DNA of 64,000 nt. Source: Nageia nagi (taxonomy: Eukaryota > Pinophyta). The position numbers and the translations under genes were made by a program. Each line of letters starts with the position of its first letter. Within the stretch, counting starts at the first letter, position 1. Shown one piece after another: positions 1 to 10,990 of the stretch. The stretch covers positions 141,050,001-141,114,000 of the forward strand of contig JBITNC010000001.1 of assembly GCA_050084985.1 (NCBI GenBank). Direction: 5' to 3'. Below the pieces are notes generated by a model, which worked only from the letters and a program-made list of their open reading frames with translations, ran no database searches and was not told the origin of the DNA.

Positions 1-863
1 GGAATGAGTCCAATTTCATGACAAGTCGTGAATGATATGAGATTGAAACTGAGACAAATTCTTATTACACAATTGTGAAATTGTTTTCCTTCAAGGCATA
101 AAGATAGCTTATTTAGTCGATGCTCCTTCTTCTCTTCCTCTTGGGTGACTTCTTCTTTCAAACTTGGCTCCTGGAGCATGAGACACTCAACATTATAATT
201 CGACCCTCTATGTTGTTCTCTCTATGATGCTAGCCAAACCAGGGAAGGTCTTGGAGGAGTATGGGAACCTTGGTGATATCTTCCACATAACCTTTGTTCT
301 TTCTTCAATTGTTCTACATCAATCCTTAATTCGTTCACCAAGTAGTCTACATCATCTCTTAGATCCCACATGGCACCTCTTAGATGCTCAAATTCTTCAT
401 CTTGCTTGCGCTGCTCCATGTCATAACACATCCTCCATAATCTTTCTATAGAATATTCAGAAGTATCAAATCTAGGAGTACTTGGTGAGCGTGAAGGATC
501 TTCAGGATCTTCAAGTTTTGAATGGACCATTTGTACTGGTCAGCTTGACTATTTATATGATTTCTTGTGTTCCACTGAGGTTGAAATACTGGTTGCATTG
601 GCTGTGATTGTTGTCTAGAAATGATAGCTTGAACCAGTGCTTGTTGTAGGATTGAATTTAAGTCAGCAGTCCCTCCTATCTAAGGCTAAGGTGGGGTTGG
701 ATTCAAATATGCTTGGCAACCTATCTGAGGCGGCATATGTATAGGTGAGAGATATGGTTTTCCTTGAGAGTTCCATGATATACTTGCTAACCCCCATGGT
801 GTTGTTATTGCCATGACTGTACAGTGTGATGGGAGTGGAAACCATCAAAGAATATGCTTCCAA
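1..863 (-). pseudogene. gag-like remnant of a minus-strand LTR retrotransposon
   Basis: Read on the minus strand, this stretch keeps coding-like text that changes frame. A glutamine-rich segment (for example LNSILQQALVQAI, about 530-660) passes by frameshift into an open segment at 222-530 with charged, helical, coiled-coil-like text (YDMEQRKQDEEFEHLRGAMW). Further acidic text (EEVTQEEEKKEHRL) follows towards base 1. It sits downstream of a primer-binding-like site and an LTR (2252-3354), so a gag-type structural protein of that element is the simplest reading. No zinc knuckle, protease or reverse transcriptase is inside the window, so the family cannot be named. Frameshifts and stops make it non-functional here. 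Confidence 0.35.
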
Positions 864-2251
864 GACTTAGAGTGTATGCTTGCAGTGTCTTGGTAAGAAA
901 GGATTGGATCCCTCGTTTGGTGTATGCATTTGTTTAAAGGACCCAAGTGAAAAAGAAAATAAAAGAGAAACAACTCGTACTAAATACAAGATAGTTCAGG
1001 CCCTCCTTCTAGCGCCAATTAATGTTGGTGTGTTTTTCTTTCCTACCCTGGATAGTGAGAAAAATGCCAACACCTTAGGTGAAAGGACATTACTCCCTCC
1101 CGCTATGAGGACTGGTTACCCCAAACGTTAGCTCCATGACTTGGTGAGGATAACTCAAGGAACAGCTAAGATGTTTGAAGTTGCCACTAACATGAATCAT
1201 GTGTGGATTCAAGGACTCAGATTGTCTTTGTAACCAAGCTAAGTTGTTTCTAAAAAATGTTGAAAGGGAAACACGGGTGCAAAAATTGAAGAAAAAGTGT
1301 AAAATAAAATAAAGAAAAAAAAAGTAGTGGAAAGACTGTGGGCAATCGGATGCAATGGTAGGCATGCATACTCACAAGCTTGGGATAAGGTCCTCAAGAG
1401 TCGACTTGCTAGGTCTCGGCATAGGTTCCACGCACCCTCAATCCGTTCCACTAGCCACCAACATGAATGGTCTAGTGGAAGGAGCGTGAAGTTGTGGCAA
1501 GGATGGAATAGGATGGGTGGAGGTGACACTCAACAATCCGGGTGAAGTTCCTACTATGAGCGATTTCAACAAGACATCTTGAGGTATTCAAGCCTAAAAT
1601 TGTAAATGACAAAATATCACCAACAATATGCTAATCAACCACTTCATAAGATATACAAGCACTCTCTTGTCCACTCCACACGGAATTTACAAGATGCACC
1701 AAGTGATGTAAATTAACACAAAGCAGTGATAGAACAAACTCCACAACACTGTCAATCATTCATTCAAATTTGGCATTACAACATGAGAAGCATATCATCA
1801 CAATTGCACTAACATATACCACACTTAACAACTTAGAGAATTTTTGGTCTAGCAAGCAAAATTTCCTTTCAATTCTTAAACGTGTCAATCCCCCCCTTAC
1901 AAATGAATCAAAATGGGGTATAAATAGTTTTAGGAGCAAACAACATGTTGCCCTAACCCTAATCACGAGTCTCAAGAAAAATAAATGTGGTCCAATAATA
2001 ATACATCACATGGCGTTACAATATTTATTCCAAGACTTGTGGGAGCAAATCCTCATTCATCATAAAGCTGTACAAAATTTAATGAGTTTTTAAAATCCAA
2101 TTCTAAAATAAAATTGCAATAAATAAAATAAAAGATAATTGTTGTGCTTGCAATAGCCCGCCTTAATGACTCCTAGGTTTATTCCAGTTGGTCCATCTTC
2201 TTTGTCTCTTCTGCTGACCTCGAGATGTGTTCATGCTCAAACTTCCGCGCC
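864..2251. other. degenerate internal region of the left LTR element
   Basis: AT-rich DNA between the gag-like remnant and the LTR. Short open stretches exist on both strands but none resembles a known domain. It is most simply the untranslated leader and decayed 5' coding part of the minus-strand LTR element. Confidence 0.35.
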
Positions 2252-2269
2252 TGATCGTCAGAGACCAAA
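2252..2269 (-). promoter_or_regulatory. primer-binding-like site
   Basis: On the minus strand the bases directly after the LTR end read TT-TGGTCTCTGACGATCAG. The TGG at offset two is what a tRNA CCA end would pair with. It is not the common initiator-Met site, and I cannot name the tRNA. Its place fixes the element's orientation as minus. Confidence 0.4.
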
Positions 2270-3354
2270 TGTTGGGGCCTGGCGCATGCCCAGAAAAGAC
2301 AAGATTTTGTCTTTCTAGAATAGGTGCTCAACCCGAGGATGCATGTTCTTCGTCCATCGTTTTCCTATGTTCCCCACTCGTCCATCTCGACTCTTCATGC
2401 TCAAGATGAAACCTAAACTTGTCCATTTTACCTTCTCTAGTGTCCCAGCTTGCCGATTTTGCCCAACGAACTCACTCAAAGCTCCTCCAAGCCTGGCACA
2501 TGATTTCAAAAGACAAGATTGTCTTTTTGAAACGCGCTCCAAGTTCTCCAACTGCTTCAATCTAGGCGCATGGTCCAGAAAGTCAAGATTTGGTCTTCCT
2601 GAGGCATGCATTGGGTTGCAGGTGGCCATATTTGCTTCATTTTGGTCTTCTACCCCTAGGACTGTCATATTTTCAAGTTTGTTCCGTCCTGGTGCCTTCC
2701 CAAGCTTGGCACATGCTCCCAAAAGTCAAGAATTTGTCTATTTGAGGAATGCGCCAACCCCTCTAGTCATGCTGGAGCAAGATATGAGCTTCGAGACTCC
2801 ATGCCTTGGCAAAATTTCATGTTTCATCCCGACTGGATGCCTTCCTGGGCTTGGCACATGCTCCAAAAAGACAAAATTCTATCTTTTTGAGGCATGCACC
2901 AACCTTCTAGGTGTGTGCACTTCGATCTTCCAAGTCTCAAGTCCATCCTAGCGGCCTCATGGCCTGGGTGCATGCTCCCAAAAGACAAACTTTTGTCTTT
3001 TTGAGGTGTGCACTAACCTTGAAATATACTAAGTGGGCCTTCATTCAATCTTGGATGTCTCCCTAGGCTTGGCGCATGCCCCAGAAAGACAAGATTTTGT
3101 CTTTTGAGAGCATGCATTAGGTCTAGGAGTGACCCAATTTGCTCTTCCAGACTTAAACTCCAAATCAAGCATCTTCCTAACCCAAGCGCACGTCCTAGAA
3201 AGACAAAATCTTGTCTTCCTGGAGCATGCGCTAGGTTTGGGGTGGTCCAAATCTGTCTTGCTTGGCTCCGACTCAACTCAAGTTTCCCAATTTCACCTGA
3301 ACTCGACTTAAATACCCATACTTAGCTATTTTTTAGGGTTTTAACTCTTCAACA
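2270..3354 (-). mobile_element. LTR (5' LTR of a minus-strand LTR retrotransposon)
   Basis: A 1085-bp block with perfect 5-bp terminal inverted ends, TGTTG at 2270 and CAACA at 3350-3354. The flanking pentamers (CCAAA left, CAATT right) differ, so it is not a solo LTR. A TGG-starting primer site abuts its left end and gag-like text lies beyond it, so it is read as the 5' LTR of a minus-strand element whose other end is off the window. It contains an array of eight palindromic motifs. Short open frames on both strands inside it are repeat artefacts. Confidence 0.55.
2281..3240. repeat. array of eight imperfect palindromic motifs inside the LTR
   Basis: A motif of about 50 bp, of the form GCGCATGCnCC-AAAAGACAAGATTTTGTCTTT-nGAGGCATGCGCC, recurs near 2281, 2493, 2563, 2704, 2849, 2964, 3065 and 3181. 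The core AAAGACAA..TTGTCTTT is self-complementary and the flanking GCATG blocks extend the stem. Spacing is irregular (70-212 bp), and the DNA between motifs is not obviously repeated, so this is a dispersed palindrome array rather than a simple tandem repeat. Confidence 0.8.
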
Positions 3355-3566
3355 CAATTGGGTTGTTTGGACACACTTGGATGATGGGCTGATAGGCATG
3401 ATTTTTGAGTTTGGCCTGAGACAAGGAGAGGATGTATTAACTAGGTACCAGACGAACGTAAGTTGTAGAGGGTCCCTAAAATTGTGGAATTTTGGGGTGA
3501 GTTGTGTAAGGCACAACAAGTAGTGGATTCTAAATAGTAAAAAAAATTCATTTTCCAAATGTCAAA
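3355..3566. other. intergenic spacer
   Basis: No gene or repeat was recognised. It separates the LTR from the hAT-like fragment. Confidence 0.4.
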
Positions 3567-4082
3567 ATGAGTGAGAGTGAGGGCCATGAATCAGAAAATG
3601 AAATGGAACAAAACATGCAACAAGAACAAACACAAGCTTTTGGAGGGGGCAACAATACATCCATTTATGAGTGTCCATCTTTGTTGTTAAAACCCTATGC
3701 CAAAGGACCATTTGACCCAAAAAAACATTTACTTCAGTTTGTTACAAACAATGACAAGGGGAAAAAACTTCAAAGGGGAGGGAGAAAGTGGACTTGCCAC
3801 TTTTCTTCCACTAATTTTTCTAGAAGTTATATCAAGGTTGTGTCACACCTTAAAAATAGATCAGGGTCAAGGGTGAGAGTATGCAAAAGCATGAATAACT
3901 TCCAATTTGCCAAAAACTCTAGGCTTGACCAAGGGGACACCCTTCAAGCACCAGGAAATCCAGTATTTAGTCAACCTAGCCGAGCATATCCTATTACACT
4001 TGCATCATCATCTTACACACAGCATTGTTCTTCTAGTTTACCGAGTCCTAATTTAAGTTCCAATTGTTGTATATATGATTGA
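3567..4082 (+). pseudogene. BED-type zinc finger fragment of a hAT-like transposase
   Basis: An open frame of 171 codons. Residues about 45-110 follow the layout of plant BED fingers at the N-terminus of hAT transposases: KKHLLQFV, then W-T-C, a phenylalanine-serine pair, SYIKVVSHL, and a closing cysteine in RVRVCK. The second cysteine of the usual WxCxxC pair is missing (WTCHFSS), so zinc binding is doubtful. The remainder is serine- and proline-rich. The catalytic hAT domain is not found downstream. It is therefore a truncated or domesticated-looking fragment. The open frame could be chance survival. Confidence 0.5.
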
Positions 4083-4275
4083 ATTGATGATAATAATGAA
4101 TTAGAAATAATAACATTTATAAAATCTAAAAATTTCAGAATTTTTTACTAGTATCATACTAGCCTCTCCCCCTGCCCTGGGCACTCCCTAAAAATGACCT
4201 CAATCGTTCCCTTTCTTGGGAACGCACTCCCACACTTTGTAGCCCCTGACACACCTTGGAACCTTGGATATTATA
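4083..4275 (+). repeat. AT stretch plus GC-rich (GGAACG/CCCC) tail, copy 1 of a dispersed family
   Basis: The order is: an AT-rich run, AATCTAAAAATTTCAGAATTTT, TTACTAGTATCATACT, then a C-rich block with CGTTCCC...GGGAACG and ending CCTTGGAACCTTG. The same order recurs at 30241-30425, and related GGAACG-rich blocks lie at 22646-22750 and 25640-25880. The block directly follows the hAT-like fragment, so it may belong to that transposon family. Confidence 0.55.
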
Positions 4276-5279
4276 CATCTAGCATTGGGAATATGATCTA
4301 TGGATTATGATTACCACAATTTGAAATGATATCATCTTAAAAACAAACAATCTAACATAAAACTTATAAAAGCAATAGCTAAGAGGATTAGCACATTAAC
4401 CAAACAAGAGATCTCATTCTATAGCCATGCTGCTTAAAATTCAAACTAAGGTGCTTCCATAAATTTGTAGTACATCAAGAAACAACATGTAGGCATAAAA
4501 CTCCACGTAGATAACTAGAAGATAAAAAAATTACTATTATTATTTGTTGTTATGTAGTTGTTATTTTCATTAACAAAAATTTGAGAAAGTAATGGTTCTT
4601 AAAAGAGTTAATAATCTTAACAAAAGGAGATGATGAACTTTTACATAATTGAAATAGGAAATTCCTTCATTAACATGACTTATTAGATTCCTTTATAAGC
4701 TTTAGCTTGGTAACATCCATCTCTTTGTACTAATATTCTAATTATCCATCTTATGGTATTACAGATTATACTTCACTAACAAATATATATACATTCTCAG
4801 AAATCATGACATTATTTTCTTTTTTTGGTAATGTTTGGAACTTTGGGTACAATATAGGCATGAACATGTGTGTAAGCACATGTATGCATAAAATATACAT
4901 TTACCTATATTTGATCCGGGAGGATCATACTCAGCTTTATATGAAGGATTTTCTGTTACAAATTTATCTTCAAAGTTGAACACCAATGGACTTTCTCCAC
5001 ACCTTTGAAGGCATTCAAATGTCACCATAACACATTCAATATAATATGAACAACCCTTTCTTCAATGAACAAGCTGATGTCGGAGGAAGAAGAATACACC
5101 AAAAGAAACTTTGTTTCCAATTACACAACAGATTCAATCCTCTACATGGAGAACATAGCGAAAGGCTTCTCCATCTCATACCTGTTATACATCTCTACAC
5201 AAACTTGGCTGTACACACTTGTATCAATACAATTTTTAATATTTTGAGCTCATATCTTGTATTGCTCTAAGTTTATCAG
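4276..5279. other. AT-rich DNA, no gene seen
   Basis: Short open frames on both strands show no domain-like text. No terminal repeats were recognised. Confidence 0.4.
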
Positions 5280-5376
5280 AGCGCGCACGGAAGCTAACAC
5301 TTTTTTTACTAGAGACACTAAGACTTCTACTTATCGATCATTACCTATCGATGATCCAAATGAGCCCGAGAGCATA

Positions 5377-5384
5377 TATTTATA
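5377..5384 (-). promoter_or_regulatory. TATA box of pararetrovirus copy B
   Basis: TATAAATA on the minus strand, about 290 bp downstream of the last in-frame stop of the polyprotein (5673-5675). That is where caulimovirids place the promoter of the pregenomic RNA. Activity is inferred only. Confidence 0.4.
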
Positions 5385-5672
5385 ATAGCTCAAATGGGAT
5401 CAACGATTTACAATGAAAATACTCCAAATCTAAATTTGGGCCGTTAAAGCTATACCATACTTGCTACAGTGTTTTGAAGTGACTTAAAGTAAGCCACTAT
5501 CACATAAAGTTATTCCACTTACAATCCAAGTGGATAGGTAAAGCATATGATTCTTCCACTCACACCCCGAGTAGATAAGGATGCTATTACAGGCAATCCC
5601 GACTTGATTTAACCGAATCAAATTGTTGGCCATTATTATTTTAAGTGGGTTAAAGGCCCACCATGCTTCATC

Positions 5673-7701
5673 TTATGGTATCATGGGATACCATTTCGTG
5701 GAAACTTCACGAGAGAGCATTTCGGTTAGGCTTTCGTCATCAAGGATTCTTTGTTCTATAATCCACCGCCATTTCAACAACCACGTAGCGTGTATATCTA
5801 TCATTAAATTAAAGTGGTCATGAGCACTCAGATCATGAAATTCCAGTGGACATTAACTAGCCTGCAACCCATATTTGATGAACCATTCTTCAAACCAACT
5901 TGGTATTTCTTCAGAATTCTCACGTAAATGTGTACCTAAACCACTAAAATAATTGTGAGTAAAAAAAGAATTTTCATAACCAAGTAAGGTAAAGAAATGT
6001 CCCTTGTATTGTTCATAAGTCAGTTTGAATCCGCTTATTCTGACTTCTTGATTGTGATCCTAGGTTGGCCATTGATGGATGCCTCTAATTCTATTTATGA
6101 ATATAATGGCTCTTCCAATAAAATAATTTTCATCAATATGATTCCAATATTGCTTACAATAAATATCACCATGATGGAGTAAAACTCTGGAACCCATTGA
6201 ATGATTTAACACCCTGGTATGTATCGGATATGTACCTGGAATATTTATAACTCTACCATCTGGTAGAAGAATACCAATTCTCTGTTCAATGAACAACTCA
6301 TGTGTGTACCAGAAAGTTGGATTTCTTAAATCAATATTATGAAGTTTTGGTAATGTGGACACCACTTTCCAATCAGCTGTCCAAGGTCTAACCATGTTTA
6401 TATGATATTTTCTTGTTAAATAGTCAGCTACAAAGTCTTTGATGCCAGGGATATGTTCAAAGACTATGTCGTAGTCATCAAACCACATGCTCCATTTGAG
6501 CATTCTGCTACTGTCTGATGCTTTTTCAAATTTCTTTTGCAAGAAACTCTTCGTATTGTTAAGGTTTGATCTCAACACAAATTTCACAGACTGAACAAAA
6601 AATTGAAAGGCTTTTATAGCTTTTATGGCAGCCAAAATTTCCTTATGAGAAGATGGGTAATTCAGAGTAGAACCTGAAAAACTGCCTAATGTATACCTGC
6701 ATATCTTTTCTCCAATGCTGGTTTGCTCTTTAAGAACGGCTCCCCAAAATTGATCACTTGCATCTGTTTCAATAATTTTTAAGCCTGATCCTAGTAATGT
6801 CATGGGAGGAAGCTTAGAGCATTTTTCTTTTATTCTCTTAATAGCACTTGTCATTTCTTCATTCCATAGAAGAGCATTTTTTGTCAGTCTGATGTTCAAA
6901 AGTTTAGGATCTGCTGCTATAGCCTGATAATAACCTGAAACATAATTTACACATCCCAAAAATCTTTGCAATTGATTCAGGGATAATATTTCATCAGGAA
7001 AATTTTTAATCTTTTCAAAAATGAGCTTATAGTTGTATCTGTCCTCCTCTAATTTGTAGTCCAAGGAATTCAATTTCTTCTTTACAAAACACTAACTTCT
7101 TTTCACAAAAAACAAGAACTTGCTCATAACAAACTTTGTAGAATTCTTATAAATGTTGTACATGTTTTACATCTTTACTAAAAACAAGAATGTTGTCTAT
7201 GTACACACAAATGAAAGAACTGAAAGGCTGAAATAATCCGTCCATTACCTTATAAAAAATAGGAGGTGTTGTCTTTAACCCAAAGGGTAACACTGTCCAT
7301 TAATAATGGCCTCCTGGAACCACAAAAGTTGTCTTTGGCCTATCTGCAGATTTAACACTGATCTGCCAGAAACCTAATTTTAAATCAAACTTTGAAAACA
7401 CGTTAGAATGTTTCAATCTTCTTAATAACTCATCCTTAGAAGGAATAGGATATTGGACAGGTATGACATACTGATTTAGAGGCTTATAATTTAGAACTAG
7501 TCTCTTTTTACCTCTTGCTTGTTCAGATCTTATGTTTACATAAAAAGCACAACATGCCAATGGGGAATTAAACTTTTCAATTAAGTCTTTCTGTAGAAGC
7601 TCTTGAATTTCAATTTCACATTCTTTTCTTAAAGATGGACTAAACCCAATATGATGTGCCTTGAATTTGGGTTCTATCATCTTACCATCTTTTTCAACCA
7701 A
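5673..7701 (-). pseudogene. pararetroviral reverse transcriptase, RNase H and C-terminal region (copy B)
   Basis: The order on the minus strand is as follows. The RT N-terminal half (7300-7701) carries the FSKFDLKLGFWQI motif and is stopped at 7297-7299. The RT catalytic motif at 7192-7203 reads YIDN, so the second aspartate is lost. The thumb region and RNase H (about 6350-7073) keep the ETDAS aspartate and a HKEILA glutamate. After RNase H the same frame runs on for about 200 codons to a final stop at 5673-5675, with internal stops at 6060 and 5853. This extension resembles the one in the second virus at about 12000-12622. The copy cannot make a functional polymerase: it has stops, a frame change between the two RT halves and a lost catalytic residue. 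Confidence 0.75.
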
Positions 7702-7719
7702 TTTTAATTCTATACTGCA

Positions 7720-8498
7720 TTAATGTACTTTGTGGTGCCTGAATGTTGTAGGGTCTTCTGAACACAAGTCCTTTATTTTTTCAATAATTTCATTTAAGTT
7801 TGAAGAATTCCAATTAACGAACTTTGTGACCCAATCCAATTTCTTTGCCTTAACAGGAGGATTCCAGATAGGGATTATTGATTCATAAAAGCTTTTCAGT
7901 GGATATTTATCCCTTTTAATACTATACAATTATCTTCTGTTAAACTAAAAGGCCTCAGTTTCATAAAATTGTCATATCCAATCATAAAATCATAATTTTT
8001 CATTTCATGCTGCACTAGTTTAAAAACTATGATCTCATTTTCAAAGACAAATGAAACTTCTGCAAACAGTGTGGAAACTATTTTTTCATAATTAAAAGAA
8101 AGACTTACTTTGTCTTGTATCCATAAGTCTTCTAGAATGGAGTTTCTTCTGGCAAGGCTACACTCACCACCTATATCAATTAAAGCATTCAAACTATAAG
8201 ACTTGAATCCATCAATTTTAACAGTCATTTTACATACAGGGGAGTAAGAATGGTTAACAACATTAATATTATGTTTTGCCAATTCTGAAGCATTTAGTTC
8301 TGTCTCATAATCAATTGTTTCATTGTAATCTGCTTCTTCTTTTAAGGGTTCCTCGAATTCCTCCTTTGCTTTCTGCAAAAACTTATGGAATTTTTGTATT
8401 CTCTGAAGTCTCCATTCTAACCTTTCTGCAATACTCTGTTTTCTGGGGACTTCTAAACAATGTTTTTCTTTTTGAAAAAAACTTGTTTTAGGCTTCAT
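7720..8498 (-). pseudogene. pararetroviral aspartic protease region (copy B)
   Basis: Two overlapping open pieces (7896-8498 and 7720-7929) lie directly upstream of RT. The first has a charged N-terminus and then a retropepsin-like core with the motif ALIDIGGECSLAR at about 8155-8185. The usual active-site triplet D-T/S-G is D-I-G here. Text after it (FMIGYDNFMKLRPF) fits the second strand-loop region of caulimovirid proteases. A frame change near 7900-7929 separates it from the linker to RT. The ATG at 8498 immediately follows a TAA (TAAATG), so the upstream text is in the same frame but interrupted. It is probably inactive. Confidence 0.6.
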
Positions 8499-8880
8499 TT
8501 AGCCTTGATTGATCATGCATTCATTGCATGCACAAAACTTGTAATGTTTTGTATTTTTAGAAATCTATACAGAAGTACTTACAGGTGATATTTTTGAATT
8601 GCTGGTGGACTCCACTAATTCACCACGTTTCTGTGATTGGTGTGCAAGAGTCTGGAAATACTGATTTTATATAGTTCCGATTCAAATAATTCTATACATT
8701 TCAATCACAAATCCTGTACAAATTCTAGTTCAGATTCAAAAAGTTCTTCCTGTATAGATTCAGATATTGATTTTCAGATTCATATGTTTTCCCTTGGAAA
8801 ACCATCAATTCTTGATTTATCACAGCAAATCACCCAAACTCAGCAAGAGTTGTCATAGGTACCATACTATGATCTAGCAA
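8499..8880 (-). other. short degenerate viral stretch between the inverted repeat and the protease
   Basis: On the minus strand an ATG at about 8858 lies just inside the point where homology to the other arm ends. Coding-like acidic text (EELFESELEFVQDL) follows in a broken frame, and a cysteine cluster (KFCACNECM) stands just before the protease ATG. Only about 380 bp are available, far too little for movement plus coat protein. It is either a deletion scar or a compact component. Confidence 0.35.
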
Positions 8881-10949
8881 AGAATTACAACGGATTAATA
8901 GATTAGCTCATGAAATTACAGATAGGTCTCTTCGGATGGCAAAGATCGACCAGACTATACATAGTATACTTACAGACTTGAATTCCAGTTTGAAACTCAA
9001 AGCCAGCGTACCACAATATACACTTCAGGGGCTTTAACTCTGAGAACCGAAATCCTTACTAAGACTCTCTATACTCGGCTACTTGCTCTGCTACTAGCTA
9101 TCTCTTAGCTATCTATGCTTCAAATGAAGCTTACAAAGCTTATTTATAGTTTTTACAAAACCTTTTAATGGCTCAAATGTAATCCTTTTCTAACAAGATC
9201 TTAGCCGTTCAAACCTTCGCAATGAAGTAACAGTACTTTGACAAGACAAAGTTATTCATTCATATGTCGAGTGGAAAGCATAGAATATTAGAAAGGAATC
9301 TTAGGAGACAGTGAAGCTCCACTCTGTGAAGAATTCCAGCTGTCACTATCACTGTCGTCTCCAACTTATCTGCTTGTAGATGCCCTTTCTAGAGGTTGTG
9401 CCAAATAGTTTCAAAGCCAAGTGGTAGCTTCTTGTTCTAGTGATCTTAATGAGATGGGAGCGAATCCACATGTGATGTTGAACAAATATGATATCCTCCA
9501 TCTATTATTCAATTTTATTAAATTAAAAGAGAAACTGGAGGACCATTCGAGATGATATCTACAGATAGTTGATACAACAATAGCAAGTGTTTAGACTTCT
9601 CATGGATTGAGAGAACTGGGTTCGCATCTTGATATAAACTGTTGAGCAAACTCATTCCATAAGCAACTTCGAAACTTCACCTGCCATGTCCATCCAAGCC
9701 TGCAAACAAGGTTAAAATACAAATTTAACAAAACATCATTGTCCAAATGGACAATAGTAATAGATCCTACCTTTGACTCTTGATTAGTTGTCACATTAAA
9801 TCCTTGGGCCTGTAAGTCGATAGAAGCAAAAGCATTTCTTCAGATAAATTCTCCATTCATGCCACTACGAAGAATATTACTCTAGATCTCTATAGGAATC
9901 TCTATAAATGAAACATCACTCCTGTTAATTGTAGAAAAACCTATATTGTGCATTAAACATCCTGGAAGTGACAAACATTGAGGATTGCAGCTTAGCCAAT
10001 CTGAGACTATATTATTGCATCTTGCAATATGTTCAGCAATGTATTTAAATCTTTGAAAATACTCCTGCCACCTTAAGTACTTATCTCTCCCTTTTTTTTT
10101 ACCCTGGTTCTTTTTCCTTAAAGTAATAAACCTAGTACAGTCAATTCAAATGATGAATCTGAGGAGATGCATAAGTTTTAGAGCAAACTTGTTGAGAGCT
10201 TTTTTTACAACATATATCTCTTGATCAGAAGAGATCCACTTTTGAACACTGTCATCAAATACTCTTGATAAGTATTCACATACTCATTCTCGTTCTCTAT
10301 CACACACAAAACTACACCCCAACTTGTGTCACAAGCATCTGTATATAATATATAATCTTCGCTTTCTGGAACAAACAGTTTGGGTAACTTTTGACATTTC
10401 TATTTTATGTTCTGTACTGCGACAGTATGATCCACCCCCCATGCAAAAAAGTTTTTCTTTTTGAGTAAATTCTATAGGAGTTCTTGGTCTTTAGCAGCAT
10501 AAAGATAAAAATTATTGATGTAATTCAAAATCCCTAAAAAAGCTTATAACTGCTTAAAACTCATGACATCTGGGAATCACTGATTTTTTCAATGATGTGA
10601 GGTTGAACTTTGAGTTCAGAATTCTTAACATCCATGCCAAGGAAGTTGCAGGAGGTTGTACATAACTGAATTTTTTATGCTGAAATAACAACATTTTCTT
10701 GTGCTTTTTGGAAGAATTGAGTAAGATGGATAAGATAAGATTGGAGATTTGGACTGAATATTAGTATGTCATCTATTTATATACAAAGAAAAGATGACAT
10801 GTGAGAAAAGATTTCAACCATATGAGCTTGATAATAACTTGGAGCATTCATCAAACTGAAAGGCATTACTGTCCAATCAAAATGTCCAAAGGGACATGAG
10901 AATGTTGTCTTATGAACATCTGTTTCTCGGACTCTGATATGGTAAAATC
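8881..10949 (-). mobile_element. left arm of a 2.07-kb inverted repeat: 3' half of pararetrovirus C
   Basis: The reverse complement of this stretch aligns along its whole length with 10991-13079, at roughly 85-90% identity over the part I compared base by base. It carries, on the minus strand, part of RT, RNase H, the C-terminal region and the untranslated 3' part. It ends where the other arm has its primer-binding site. It has more stops than the right arm; an open piece remains at 9600-9794. The arm's outer end joins copy B in the same orientation. Confidence 0.85.
9141..9148 (-). promoter_or_regulatory. TATA box of pararetrovirus C, left arm
   Basis: TATAAATA on the minus strand in the untranslated part after the polyprotein. 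The right arm has the altered TCTATTAATAAG at the matching place (about 12796-12808). The position fits a pregenomic RNA promoter about 260 bp before the primer site. Confidence 0.45.
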
Positions 10950-10990
10950 CTGTTTATGTAAATACTTCTCACAATTTGATTGTAAATCAA
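10950..10990. other. 41-bp spacer at the centre of the inverted repeat
   Basis: The left arm ends with GGTAAAATC (10941-10949) and the right arm starts with GATTTTACC (10991). The spacer belongs to the right copy: on the plus strand it encodes the next upstream RT residues (FSQFDCKS). The left copy is therefore truncated at the junction. Confidence 0.75.

Larger units (their letters stand above)
5280..8498 (-). mobile_element. endogenous pararetrovirus relic (Caulimoviridae-like), copy B
   Basis: On the minus strand this runs protease, reverse transcriptase, RNase H, an extra C-terminal region, and then a TATA-type promoter (5377-5384). There is no integrase after RNase H and no LTR flanks, and the RT text is of the caulimovirid type, so an integrated pararetrovirus is favoured over Ty3-gypsy. 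The copy is broken by stops and at least two frame changes. Movement- and coat-protein genes are not seen. Gymnosperm genomes are known to hold such endogenous caulimovirids, and assignment to a named genus would need a phylogeny. Confidence 0.75.

Noticed and set aside
2315-2951. Long overlapping open frames on both strands (135 and 202 codons)
   Set aside because: They lie fully inside the palindromic motif array of the LTR. The peptide repeats on both strands mirror the DNA repeats.
8637-8858. Plus-strand serine-rich frame of 73 codons
   Set aside because: The surrounding viral sequence reads on the minus strand, where acidic coding-like text occupies the same bases. The plus frame is most likely its shadow.
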